From WHUA01 sp963711215 (GTDB lineage Bacteria > Pseudomonadota > Alphaproteobacteria > UBA8366), in assembly GCA_963711215.1 (NCBI GenBank), contig CAVQDH010000002.1, positions 682,001 to 746,000 on the forward strand: 64,000 nt of DNA, read 5' to 3'. A model generated the notes under the pieces. That model did no database searches. It had not been told where the DNA came from and saw only the letters and a program-made list of their open reading frames with translations. Every line of letters starts with the position of its first letter. Position 1 is the first letter of the stretch. The position numbers were made by a program, and so were the translations under genes. This document shows, piece by piece, positions 1 through 8,398 of the stretch.

Positions 1-388
1 CTGGTCAGCGACTTCGGCACGGTGATCAACCCGATGCTGCTGGAAGGGCAGCTGCATGGCGGCATCGTCCAGGGCATCGGCCAGGCGCTTTACGAGGACT
101 GCCGCTACGACCCGGAGTTCGGGGCAGCTCGTCACCGGCTCGTTCATGGATTACTGCCTGCCGCGCGCATCGCACCTGCCGCGCTTCGACTGGGGCCGTA
201 CCGAGACGATGTGCACGACCAACCCGCTCGGCATCAAGGGCTGCGGCGAATCCGGCCCGACGGCGGCGATGCCGGCGGTGATGAACGCCGTGATGGACGC
301 GCTCCGGGACTGCGATACGACGGGTCTCGACATGCCGGCGACGCCGGAGAAGATCTGGCGCGTGCTGCAATCTGCCGGGAGGACATGA
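1..388 (+). CDS. Molybdopterin-binding subunit of a xanthine/CO dehydrogenase-family hydroxylase, C-terminal end (partial, frameshifted)
   Basis: The gene enters from the left edge, so only about the last 129 residues are visible. They read as the C-terminus of the large molybdenum subunit of xanthine dehydrogenase-like hydroxylases: VSDFGTVINPMLLEGQLHGG, then GQALYED, then KGCGESGPTAA. The CGESG segment corresponds to the loop carrying the catalytic glutamate in this family. The frame breaks at the GGGG run at 121-124. Dropping one G restores the expected continuation GQLVTGSFMDY. The stop at 386-388 lies four bases before the next start, and the Shine-Dalgarno of the next gene (GGGAGGA) sits inside this one, so the two are probably co-transcribed. 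The substrate cannot be told from this fragment. Confidence 0.85.
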
Positions 389-392
389 CGCC

Positions 393-1406
393 ATGGACGT
401 GACGCTCACGCTCGACGAGGTCCGCGCGCTCGCGACGCGCACGCTGACAGGCCTCGGCGCGTCGCAGGACAATGCCGACGCCGTCGCCGACGTCATCACC
501 GCCGCGGAGCGCGACGCCTGCAAGTCGCATGGCCTGTTCCGGCTCCCCGGCTACGGCATCGCGCTCCGCAACGGGCGGATCGACGGCAAATCGGTGCCGG
601 AAGTGAGCGAGCTGGCGCCGTCCGTGGTCCAGGTCGACGCCAAGGGCGGCTTTGCGCCGCTGGCACTCAAGGTCGGCCGCGCGCCGCTGGTCGAAAAAGC
701 GCGCAGCCAGGGCATCGCGGCGATGCCGGTCGTCAACTCCTATCATTTTGCCGCGCTCTGGTATGAGGTCGAGGCGCTCGCGGAGCAAGGCCTCGTCGCC
801 TTCGCTTTCGTCAATTCGCGGAGCTACGTCGCGCCGGCCGGCGGCACGCAGCCGCTGTTCGGCACCAACCCGATGGCGTTCGGCTGGCCGCGCAAGGGCC
901 GCCCGCCGCTTGTCTTCGACCAGGCGTCGAGCGCGTCGGCGCGGGGCGAGATCATGCTGCACAAGCGCGACGGCAAGCCGATCCCGCAGGGCTGGGCGAT
1001 CGACCGCGAGGGCCGGCCGACGACGGATCCCGCCGCCGCGCTGGCGGGCGCGCAGCTGCCGTTCGGCGGCTACAAGGGATCGGCGGTTGCCCTGATGGTC
1101 GAGCTGATGGCGTCCGGCCTGGCGCGGAGCCCTTTCGGCTTCGAGGCGGCGGCCGAGGACACCGGCGACGGCGGCCCGGCCAAGGGCGGCGAGCTGCTGC
1201 TCGCGATGGACCCGGCGCGCTTCGTGCCGGGCGGCGACGGCGGCGCGTCGCTCGATCATGCCGAGCTCCTGTTCGGGCGCCTGCTCGGCCAGGAAGGGAC
1301 GCGGCTGCCGTCCGACCGGCGCTATGCGGCGCGACAGCGGACGCCCACGGAAGGCATCCGCATTCCGAAGCAGCTGCACGACGATATTCTCGCTTTCACG
1401 AAATAA
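393..1406 (+). CDS. Ldh-family NAD(P)-dependent oxidoreductase (malate/L-lactate dehydrogenase-like, DpkA-like)
   Basis: This 337-residue protein belongs to the Ldh2/malate-lactate-ureidoglycolate dehydrogenase family. That family reduces 2-oxoacids or cyclic imines such as delta-1-piperideine-2-carboxylate using NAD(P)H. Visible family features are the SHGLFRLPGY segment near residues 48-57 (conserved Ser/His/Arg of the active site), GTNPMAFGWP near 167-176, and LPFGGYKGSA near 224-233 in the cofactor region. Length is normal for the family. It follows the molybdenum hydroxylase gene by four bases. The substrate is unknown; the neighbouring RidA and hydroxylase fit amino-acid or N-heterocycle catabolism, but that is inference. 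Confidence 0.85.
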   Translation: MDVTLTLDEVRALATRTLTGLGASQDNADAVADVITAAERDACKSHGLFRLPGYGIALRNGRIDGKSVPEVSELAPSVVQVDAKGGFAPLALKVGRAPLVEKARSQGIAAMPVVNSYHFAALWYEVEALAEQGLVAFAFVNSRSYVAPAGGTQPLFGTNPMAFGWPRKGRPPLVFDQASSASARGEIMLHKRDGKPIPQGWAIDREGRPTTDPAAALAGAQLPFGGYKGSAVALMVELMASGLARSPFGFEAAAEDTGDGGPAKGGELLLAMDPARFVPGGDGGASLDHAELLFGRLLGQEGTRLPSDRRYAARQRTPTEGIRIPKQLHDDILAFTK

Positions 1407-1516
1407 CGACTTGCGCCGCGCCATAACGCGCGCATGAATCACCGTCGGGGAACACCGGCGCCTGCGCGCCACCCATGCCACCAGTAATGCTGCCTAATTT
1501 GATGGAGGAAGAATCG

Positions 1517-1867
1517 ATGACGATCACGCGCAACGATCCGGGCAAATGGCTGAGCCGGACGGTCGAATACAACGGGGTGGTCTATGTCGCGGGGCTGACG
1601 GCCGACAACAGGGCCGGCTCGATGAAGGAGCAGACGAACGAGATCCTGCGCAAGATCGACGCCGCCCTGCAGAAAGCCGGGACCGACAAGTCGCGCCTGC
1701 TGACCGCGACGGTCTATGTCTCGGACATGTCGAAAAAGGAAGAGATGAACCAGGCGTGGATCGCCTGGGTCGACCCCAGCAATCCGCCGACCCGCGCTAC
1801 CGTCGGCACCGTACTGGGCACGCCCGACACGCTGGTCGAGATCGTCTGCAGCGCGGCCAAGAAATAA
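1517..1867 (+). CDS. RidA family (YjgF/YER057c/UK114) protein
   Basis: A 116-residue RidA-family protein. RidA homologues are cytosolic trimers that hydrolyse reactive enamine/imine intermediates, releasing 2-oxoacids and ammonia. The sequence keeps the family core: VEYNGVVYVAG near the N-terminus, QTNEILRKIDAAL in the helix, and the C-terminal PTRATVGT segment containing the arginine that binds the carboxylate in the archetype. I chose ATG 1517 because GGAGGAA at 1504-1510 is correctly spaced before it; upstream in-frame codons overlap that site. It follows the Ldh-family gene by 110 bases on the same strand. It may detoxify an imine made by this cluster (inference). Confidence 0.9.
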   Translation: MTITRNDPGKWLSRTVEYNGVVYVAGLTADNRAGSMKEQTNEILRKIDAALQKAGTDKSRLLTATVYVSDMSKKEEMNQAWIAWVDPSNPPTRATVGTVLGTPDTLVEIVCSAAKK

Positions 1868-1910
1868 CCGCCGGCCGGATCAGGCGGGAGCGCGCCGGCC
1901 CGAAACCGGG

Positions 1911-2342
1911 TCAGCGCGTCTCCGCCAGATATTCCTCGAAGGCGGCGATGCCGGCCTCGCAGACGGCCATGTCCTGTTCGCCGTTGCCGCCGGATGCGCC
2001 GATGCCGCCGACGACCTCGCCGTCCGCCTCGATCGGATAGCCGCCGACGAAGACGGTCAGCCTGCCGTAATGCTGGGTGAAGATTCCCCAGGCCTCTTCG
2101 CCGGGATAGGTATTGGTGAAGGTGTGGGTCTTGCGCCGATGGCCCGCCGCGGTGAAGGCCTTGTTCTCGGCGATCTGGACGCTCGTCACCTTGCCGCCGT
2201 CCAGCCGCCGGAGCGCGATCGGGTACCCCGCATTGTCGGCAATGCACAGCACGTGGGCGACGCCCAGCGCCTCGGCCTTCGCTTGGGCGGCGTCGAGAAT
2301 GAGATTGGCTTCCGCGAGAGTCAGCGTCTTGACGGTCCGCAT
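1911..2342 (-). CDS. GlcG/HbpS family (heme-binding-like) protein
   Basis: A 143-residue protein of the GlcG/HbpS/DUF336 fold. It shows the LTLAEANLILDAA start, the conserved IADNAGYPIALRRLDG segment and the GGYPIEADGEVVGGIGASGG core. Members are octameric cytosolic or secreted proteins. HbpS of Streptomyces binds heme, while GlcG-like members sit beside glycolate or diol-degradation genes without a settled role. No signal peptide is visible. It converges with the RidA gene, with 43 bases between stops, and lies 14 bases downstream of the heme-oxygenase-fold gene on the same strand, so those two probably form an operon. Confidence 0.85.
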   Translation of the reverse strand: MRTVKTLTLAEANLILDAAQAKAEALGVAHVLCIADNAGYPIALRRLDGGKVTSVQIAENKAFTAAGHRRKTHTFTNTYPGEEAWGIFTQHYGRLTVFVGGYPIEADGEVVGGIGASGGNGEQDMAVCEAGIAAFEEYLAETR

Positions 2343-2356
2343 AGCGGTTTCCGCCG

Positions 2357-3082
2357 CTATTCCGCGGCGACGCGGTGCGGCGCCACGAACGCGTTATAGA
2401 GCGAGTCGAGATAAAGGCGCCGCATCTGCGTCGCCTCGCGGACCGAACGGAGGCACGCCTCCTTCTTAACGTCCGTGTCGGCCAGGCGTTCCACCAGGTC
2501 GTAGCCGCGCTTGCCATGCTCGGTGTCGGCGACGATGTGGAGGCGGAAGAAGGTGATCTCCTTCTCGGTAAAGCCGTATTTCTCCACCAAGGGCGGCGTG
2601 GTGCGCTTGTAGATCTGCGGGACCTGGCTCTCCAGCCCCACTAGCAGGCCGGCGATCGCCTGATGCGTGGGCTTCGTCGCCTGCACCGCGCACCATGACT
2701 GCAGCCCCAGCGTGCCGGACATCAATTCGCCGTTGATCTGCGCATTCTTGATCTCGGCGCGGCTCTTGCCGCAGGCCTCGCCGAAATCGAGCAGCAGCTC
2801 CACGTGCTTGACTGCCGGGTAGCCGCCTTCCTCGATCAGCCCTTCCTCTTCGGCGATGTTCTCGACCAGGAAGTGGTTCGCCGCCTCGTCGCTGCAATTG
2901 CCGTAGATGATGCCGCACCATTGCGCGAAATGACTGACGTAATGGTAGTGCTGCTTGGTCCATTCGCCGAGGATCTGCCGGTTCAGCGTGCCGGTCACCC
3001 AGGCCTCGCTGAAGGGATGAGCCTTGGAATGGCGCTGCTGGACGGTATCCTGCAACGCTTGACGAAATGCGGATTTCGGCAT
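2357..3082 (-). CDS. PqqC/TenA-like heme-oxygenase-fold protein, putative diiron oxidase
   Basis: A 241-residue all-helical protein of the PqqC/TenA/CADD superfamily. The first half contains ENIAEEEG, and a conserved KHVELL histidine follows. The second half contains HIVADTEH, which matches the H-x3-D-x2-H ligand pattern of CADD-type heme-oxygenase-like diiron oxidases (family knowledge). This pattern favours a metal oxidase over a classical PQQ synthase; no pqq biosynthetic gene is visible nearby. The start at 3082 is preceded by GGGAGGA. It is divergent from the S41 protease gene, with 251 bases between them. Metal dependence and substrate are inference. Confidence 0.75.
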   Translation of the reverse strand: MPKSAFRQALQDTVQQRHSKAHPFSEAWVTGTLNRQILGEWTKQHYHYVSHFAQWCGIIYGNCSDEAANHFLVENIAEEEGLIEEGGYPAVKHVELLLDFGEACGKSRAEIKNAQINGELMSGTLGLQSWCAVQATKPTHQAIAGLLVGLESQVPQIYKRTTPPLVEKYGFTEKEITFFRLHIVADTEHGKRGYDLVERLADTDVKKEACLRSVREATQMRRLYLDSLYNAFVAPHRVAAE

Positions 3083-3333
3083 GGCTACGTCCTCCCGGTT
3101 GAATTCTTGGCGATTTGCGGCGCTTTTTTCACAGCATGCTACGGCAGGGCGATGCCGGCCAGTATAAATTGCGCCGGATTGCGGCCGGCGGCCCAAGTCA
3201 AATCAGGCCGCATTGGAATGGATGCCGAAAAATTGACATATTCCACGGTGCCGCTGTGGCATTAAATGCGGTTGCCGTCATGGCAACTTCACCCCATATT
3301 CTTGGTCGCCGCAACCGGATGGACTGAATAGAA
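3083..3333. promoter_or_regulatory. Divergent intergenic region between the PqqC-like and S41 peptidase genes
   Basis: This 251-base gap must carry promoters for both divergent genes. A perfect minus-35-like TTGACA lies at 3233-3238 on the plus strand, but no good TATAAT follows at 16-18 bases. The nearest AT-rich candidate (ATTAAAT around 3261-3267) is too far away. The assignment is therefore weak, and no operator can be named. Confidence 0.3.
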
Positions 3334-4650
3334 TTGCCCAGATCCCGTTTTCTGGCGGTATTTCTCTGCATAGCCTTCTTGGCCGGATGCGCCTCGTGGT
3401 CGTCCGAGCCGGGGCCGGAGGCTAAGAACGCCGCCAATCGCATCTCCACCGAGATCAAGGACCTTCGCAAAGGTGCTCCGCCGCCCAAGGATCGCGAGGA
3501 CGCGCGCGACTATGTTGGTGGCGGCAACTTGTTCGCCCAGGTCTATGAGCAAGTGCAGCTGCATTACGTCCGGTCGGTCGATGAGGACAGCCTGATCAAG
3601 GCCGCCAGCGCCGAAATGCGCAAGCGTTACCCGGATCCGGGCAAGGCCAACGACAAGCAACTGACCGAAGCCGCCGTCTATGGCATGCTGGGTTCGCTCG
3701 ATCCATACAGCACCTATCTTGACGAAGAGCATTGGCGCTCGCTCCGGGAGCAGACGCGCGGCCGTTTCGGCGGGCTCGGGATCGAGGTGCGCAAGGAAGG
3801 CAACTACATCGAGGTCGTTTCGCCGATCGACGGAACGCCTGCGGCGCAGGCGGGCCTCAAGACGGGTGACCGCATTCTTCGCGCCAACGGGCGGTCGCTC
3901 GAAGGGGCGGAGCTTCGCGATGCGGTCCTCGAGCTTCGCGGCGACCCGGGCACCAAGGTGGTCCTGACGATCAAGCGCGGCGAAGAAAAACCCTTCGACG
4001 TAGCGCTCAAGCGCGCCGTCATCAATATTGCGGCGGTCCGCTGGCATGCCGATGGCGATATCGGGTACATCCGGATCACCAGCTTCTCGGAGCGGGTGGG
4101 CGAGGAGGTCGGGGATGCGCTCGTCGGCCTCAAGCACAAACTCGGTTCGCGCGAGCGTGGCTTGATTATCGACCTTCGCAACAATCCCGGCGGTCTGCTC
4201 GACCAGTCGATCAAGGTATCGGACCTGTTCTTGAACAAGGGCCGGATCGTGTCGACGCGCGAGCGCTTTTACGAGCATCACTACGACGCCTTGAACGGCG
4301 ACGTGAGCGGTGGCCTGCCGATCGTCGTGCTGATCAACAAAGGGTCCGCGTCGGCGGCTGAGATCGTCGCCGGCGCGCTGCACGACCGGCATCGCGCCAC
4401 CTTGGTGGGGACCCGGAGCTTCGGCAAAGGAACGGTTCAGACGATCATTCCGCTGTCCGGCAACGATGCGGTCAAGCTGACGACCGCCGTCTACCTGACG
4501 CCGTCCGGCCATTCGGTCGACGGCGGCATCGTTCCCGATGTCGTCGTGCCGATGGACGACAAGACCAAGGGCGACCCGCAACTGCAGTCGGCGATGAACC
4601 TGATCGATCGTCAAACGGTCTCGGCACCGCCCAGCGTGTCCGTTCGCTGA
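3334..4650 (+). CDS. ctpA: S41 family C-terminal processing peptidase (CtpA-like), predicted lipoprotein
   Basis: A 438-residue protein starting with TTG. It has a lipoprotein signal, FLAVFLCIAFLAGC, so the cysteine near residue 19 should be lipidated and the protease anchored on the periplasmic side. A PDZ domain follows (RFGGLGIEVRKEGNYIEV, then PAAQAGLKTGDRILRANG). The S41 catalytic domain comes next: NKGSASAAE places the nucleophile at about Ser340, and RSFGKGTVQ places the general-base lysine at about Lys365. The 25-residue separation is the same as in E. coli Prc. Such proteases trim or degrade periplasmic and membrane-associated substrates. It appears monocistronic. The TTG start is inferred from the signal peptide, since no strong Shine-Dalgarno is visible. 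Confidence 0.92.
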   Translation: MPRSRFLAVFLCIAFLAGCASWSSEPGPEAKNAANRISTEIKDLRKGAPPPKDREDARDYVGGGNLFAQVYEQVQLHYVRSVDEDSLIKAASAEMRKRYPDPGKANDKQLTEAAVYGMLGSLDPYSTYLDEEHWRSLREQTRGRFGGLGIEVRKEGNYIEVVSPIDGTPAAQAGLKTGDRILRANGRSLEGAELRDAVLELRGDPGTKVVLTIKRGEEKPFDVALKRAVINIAAVRWHADGDIGYIRITSFSERVGEEVGDALVGLKHKLGSRERGLIIDLRNNPGGLLDQSIKVSDLFLNKGRIVSTRERFYEHHYDALNGDVSGGLPIVVLINKGSASAAEIVAGALHDRHRATLVGTRSFGKGTVQTIIPLSGNDAVKLTTAVYLTPSGHSVDGGIVPDVVVPMDDKTKGDPQLQSAMNLIDRQTVSAPPSVSVR

Positions 4651-4687
4651 GGCGGGTTGCCGAAACCGTTTCCCGTTGGATCGTTCT

Positions 4688-5510
4688 CTACTGAGCGGCG
4701 TGGGTAGTGTATTTGTCGCCGTTTTCGCCTTGCTGGCGGTGCAGGCGCGCCCGCTCGAAGACCGGCCATCCGCGTAGCCACTTCTCGGCGATATTGCGGT
4801 CGCCGAGCGCGATCGCCATAGCCGCGGTCAGCTCGAGCGGCTCACTGTTGAGGCCGTCCTTGGCCAACGCGCCGGCCATGCCGACCTGCGCGCTGTCATA
4901 AAGCATCTTCGGGATCAGCAGGTACTTACCTTCGATATCGCCCTTTGCCATAGCTGCCTGCGTCTCCGCCCGGTGATCGAGAAGATTGTGGCAATACTCC
5001 GAAATCCTCCGAATAGCCGCCCCGGCATTGCAGCGGACGCACGGGATAGATCGAGCAGATGTCGTCCATCAGGAAGGCACAGGCGATGCGCTCGTCCATC
5101 CGCTGGTCGTTGTCGAGACCTTCACTTTGCTTCGCTCGCGCGGCGACGAGGTCGCGCAGGCGCAAGACCTCGGGTTCCGTCAGGTTGTCATGCAGGAATT
5201 TGGCCGCATGCAGCACCTCCGCGGCGGTGACCATGACCGACTGGTGGCAGCACCAGGAGCATCCCTTCTTGCAGGCATAGGCCGGCAAATCCGCCGCAAG
5301 GTCGCCCCAGAGCAACTCCATCGTGTCGATGACGCTCGCGACGAGGGCGTCGAGCCCACCGGCCGTCCGGTTCGTCGAAATGATCGCTTCGGTGTCTTCG
5401 TAGATCGCCTGCATCGTCGCCGGCTCGAGCAGGCGATCCGCCAGTTCCTCGGAATCGATGGCGATCAGGCTCGAAAGTGTCGGGCCTTCGTTGACTGGTT
5501 GGGGTTGCAT
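4688..5510 (-). CDS. YkgJ family zinc/iron-chelating cysteine-cluster protein (frameshifted)
   Basis: The upstream part begins MQPQPVNEG and carries the YkgJ cysteine cluster ACKKGCSWCC, then IYPVRPLQCRGG. The frame then breaks at the run of three A on the plus strand (5002-5004). One base less restores SEYCHNLLDHRAETQAAM, which contains the next conserved Cys and leads into the C-terminal half, IPKMLYDSAQVGMAGALA then PLELTAAMAIAL. That half would otherwise look like an orphan 87-residue ORF. The repaired protein is 273 residues, normal for the family. The start has a strong GGAGGT seven to nine bases upstream. YkgJ proteins are predicted metal-cluster proteins of unknown function. Confidence 0.82.
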
Positions 5511-5693
5511 TCTTCGCTACCTCCGCATTGTCTTTGCGCGCTGACAGCGTCGCCTGCAAAAAACTTGCCGAAGCGCCGTGCGCTGCAAAGGCCGGAAATC
5601 CGCGCCTGGGGTTGCTGGAACCGGCTGGATTTAACCGGCTGAATTCGGGTTCGCGACGTCGGTGCGGCAAATTTTGCCGCGCCCGGTATCGCC

Positions 5694-7035
5694 TTATCGG
5701 GCGAACAGCAGCGAGCAGATGAAGACTGCCGCCACGATCCCGGCGATATCCGCCGTCAGCCCGGCCGCTAGCGCGTGGCGCACGCGCCGGACCTGGACCG
5801 CGCCGAAATAGATCGCCAGAACATAGAAAGTTGTCTCGGTCGAGCCCTGCAAGGTGCTGACAAGGAGCCCGGTATAGCTATCGGGCCCAATCAGCGGGTC
5901 CTTGATGATCGCGCTGAGATAGCCGAACGCGCCGGAGCCGGAGAGCGGCCTGAGCAGCGCCATGGGCACGGCGTCGGCGGGCAGGCCGACCTTCGCCGTC
6001 AATGCGCCGAGCGGCCGAACGATCATGTCCATCGCGCCGCTCGCGCGCAGCATGCCGACCGCTACGAGGATCGCGACAAGGTAGGGAATGATCCGGATGG
6101 CGACCTGAAATCCTTCCTTCGCGCCGTCGACGAAGACCTCGTAGACCGGCACCCGCCGTGCCGCGCCGAAGCCGAGCAGCGCCATCATCAAGCCCGGTAT
6201 GATCCAGGGCGAAACGGCGCTGCCGTACGCGATGGTCAGCGGGATCAGCGCGAGCACGCCCAGGAGCGCCAGCGCGGTCGCCCAGAGGGGATAGGCCTGT
6301 CCCGCCGCGACGGAGGCGGCGGCGCTGCTCACCGCGGCGTCGGCCGTCGCCGCCGGCGTCAGGATCTCGTCGTCGCTTCCGCCGGCGCCTGCCGGGGCCG
6401 TCTCGTTGTAGGCCGCCGCCGGCACTGCCGGCCAGAAGCGGGCATACAGCTTTGCCGCGACGATGGCGACGGCGGTCGAGCACAGGGTGGCGAACAGGGT
6501 GGTCGGCAGGATGGCGGCGGGGTCTTTCGACCCGGCGGCGGCGCGCAGCGCGATGACGCCGGTCGGCAGCAGGGTGACGCTCGAAGTGTTGATCGCGAGG
6601 AACAGCGCCATCGCGTTCGTCGCCGTTCCCTTGTGTGGATTGAGCTTGTCCAGCTCCTGCATCGCCCGGATGCCGAACGGCGTGGCGGCATTGCCGAGCC
6701 CCATGACATTGGCCGCCGAGATTCATGATCATCGCGCCCATCGCCGGGTGCTCGGCCGGCACGTCGGGAAACAGCCGGATCAGGACGGGCCGCAGCAGCC
6801 GGGCGATCACGGTCAGCAGCCCGCCCGCTTCCGCCACCTTCATGAGGCCGAGGAACAGCGTCATCACGCCGACCAGGCCCAGCGCCAGGGTGACGCTGTC
6901 TTTGGCCGCGTCGATCATCCCGGTCGAGAGCATTTCCATCGGGGTGCCGCCGGCGCCAAGAGCCCCGACGGCGATCTGCCGGTAGCCGGCAACCAGGAAG
7001 GATGCCAGGACCATGGCGAAGAAGATGGCGTTCAC
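5694..7035 (-). CDS. Nucleoside-recognition (Gate) domain membrane protein, SpmA-SpmB-like fusion (frameshifted)
   Basis: An integral membrane protein with two Gate domains, resembling spore maturation proteins A and B joined in one chain. The first half has AMVLASFLVAGYRQIAVGAL, and the second half has MDMIVRPLGALTAKVGLPAD and STETTFYVLAIYFGAVQVRR. One base too many near 6717-6720 separates GAMIMNL from AANVMGLGNAATPFG, which are contiguous in relatives. The repaired length is 446 residues. I prefer GTG 7035 because GAGGGGG lies about seven bases upstream; GTG 7086 is the alternative. Bacterial relatives occur outside sporulating species. The transported ligand is unknown, and the name reflects similarity only. 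Confidence 0.82.
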
Positions 7036-7141
7036 GAAGAGACCCCCTCGATCCAACGGCTTGGGGCGCGCCTTGTCGTCCGGCACGCCGCCGGGTTAGA
7101 ACGGCCGGCAAAGAATACAGTCAATGAGAGGAATTGGAACA

Positions 7142-8359
7142 ATGAAGGGTCCATTGGATGGCCTTGTGGTGTTCGACCTTACACGAATTCTGGCGGGCCC
7201 TCACTGCACCCAGATCCTGGGCGATCTCGGCGCGGAGATCATCAAGATCGAGCGGCCGAAGGTCGGCGACGATACGCGCAATTTCGCGCCGCCCTATCTG
7301 CCGGACGCCGCGGGTAAGGATACGGCTGAAAGCGCCTATTTCGCCGGGACCAACCGGAACAAGCGGTCGATCACCCTCAATCTCGGCGACCCGGAAGGGC
7401 AGGCGATCGCCAAGCGGCTGATCGCCAAGAGCGATATCCTGGCCGAGAACTTCAAGACCGGGACGCTGGCGAAATACGGCCTCGGCTACCAGGACCTGCG
7501 CGAAGCGTTTCCGCGCCTGATCTATTGCTCGGTGACGGGTTTCGGCCATACCGGCCCCTATTCCGACCGGCCGGCTTATGACGCGCTGATCCAGGCGATG
7601 GGCGGGGTGATGAGCCTGACCGGCGAGCCGGCGGGCGAGCCGATGAAGGTGGGCGTCTCGATCGCCGACCTGATGTCGGGGATGTATGCCGCGGTCGGCA
7701 TCCTCGCCGCGGTCCGCCATCAGGAGAAGACCGGCGAAGGCCAGCATATCGACGTCAGCATGCTGGACGCCCATGTCGCCTGGCTCGCCAACCAGGGCAT
7801 GAACTATCTGGCGACCGGCAAGAACCCGGACCGGCTCGGCAATCAGCACCCGAATATCGTGCCCTATCAGGTGATGCCGTCGGCGGACGGCTATTTCGTG
7901 CTTTCGGTCGGCAACGACCCAACCTTCCAGCGCTTCTGCAAGGTCGCCGGCTGCGAGCACCTGCTCGAGGATGCGCGCTTCAATACGGCGGTTGAGCGGG
8001 TGCGCAACCGCGACGCGGTGACCGACACGCTGAACGACATCACCCGCGGCAAGCCGACTGCCTGGTGGATCGAGAACCTGGAGAAGCACAAGATCGGTTG
8101 CGGGCCGATCAACAAGCTGAGCGAGGTGTTCGACGACCCGCAGGTCAAGGCGCGCGAGATGGTGATCGAGATGGATCACCCCGCGACGGGCGGGCGCAAG
8201 GCGAAGCTGATCGCCAGCCCGGTCAAGATGTCGGGGACGCCGGTCAGCTATCGCCGGACGCCGCCGATGCTGGGCCAGCATACCGAAGAGGTGCTGGGCG
8301 AATATCTCGGCATGTCGGCGGCCGACGTAGAGGCGCTGCGCGAGAAGGGCGTGGTATAG
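7142..8359 (+). CDS. Family III CoA-transferase (CaiB/BaiF)
   Basis: A 405-residue CaiB/BaiF-family protein. It has the N-terminal Rossmann-like start LDGLVVFDLTRILAGPHCTQ, the LGAEIIKIE segment, the NRNKRSITLNL motif, and IDVSMLDAHVAW. The aspartate in the last motif aligns with the catalytic Asp of formyl-CoA:oxalate CoA-transferase. The enzyme should move CoA between carboxylic acids. ATG 7142 is preferred over ATG 7124 because GAGAGGA overlaps the upstream codon and is well placed for 7142. It is convergent with tctA, 39 bases away. A link to an acid imported by the neighbouring transporter is plausible but unproven. Confidence 0.9.
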   Translation: MKGPLDGLVVFDLTRILAGPHCTQILGDLGAEIIKIERPKVGDDTRNFAPPYLPDAAGKDTAESAYFAGTNRNKRSITLNLGDPEGQAIAKRLIAKSDILAENFKTGTLAKYGLGYQDLREAFPRLIYCSVTGFGHTGPYSDRPAYDALIQAMGGVMSLTGEPAGEPMKVGVSIADLMSGMYAAVGILAAVRHQEKTGEGQHIDVSMLDAHVAWLANQGMNYLATGKNPDRLGNQHPNIVPYQVMPSADGYFVLSVGNDPTFQRFCKVAGCEHLLEDARFNTAVERVRNRDAVTDTLNDITRGKPTAWWIENLEKHKIGCGPINKLSEVFDDPQVKAREMVIEMDHPATGGRKAKLIASPVKMSGTPVSYRRTPPMLGQHTEEVLGEYLGMSAADVEALREKGVV

Positions 8360-8398
8360 GGCGGCGCCCAGCGGAATCGTCTAGCAGAGTAGGGGCGC

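Noticed and set aside
3233..3267. Promoter for the S41 protease from the TTGACA at 3233
   Set aside because: No acceptable minus 10 at proper spacing; kept only as a weak note on the intergenic region.
4688..4951. Independent 87-residue protein
   Set aside because: Its sequence is the C-terminal half of the YkgJ-type protein, joined by removing one base near 5003.
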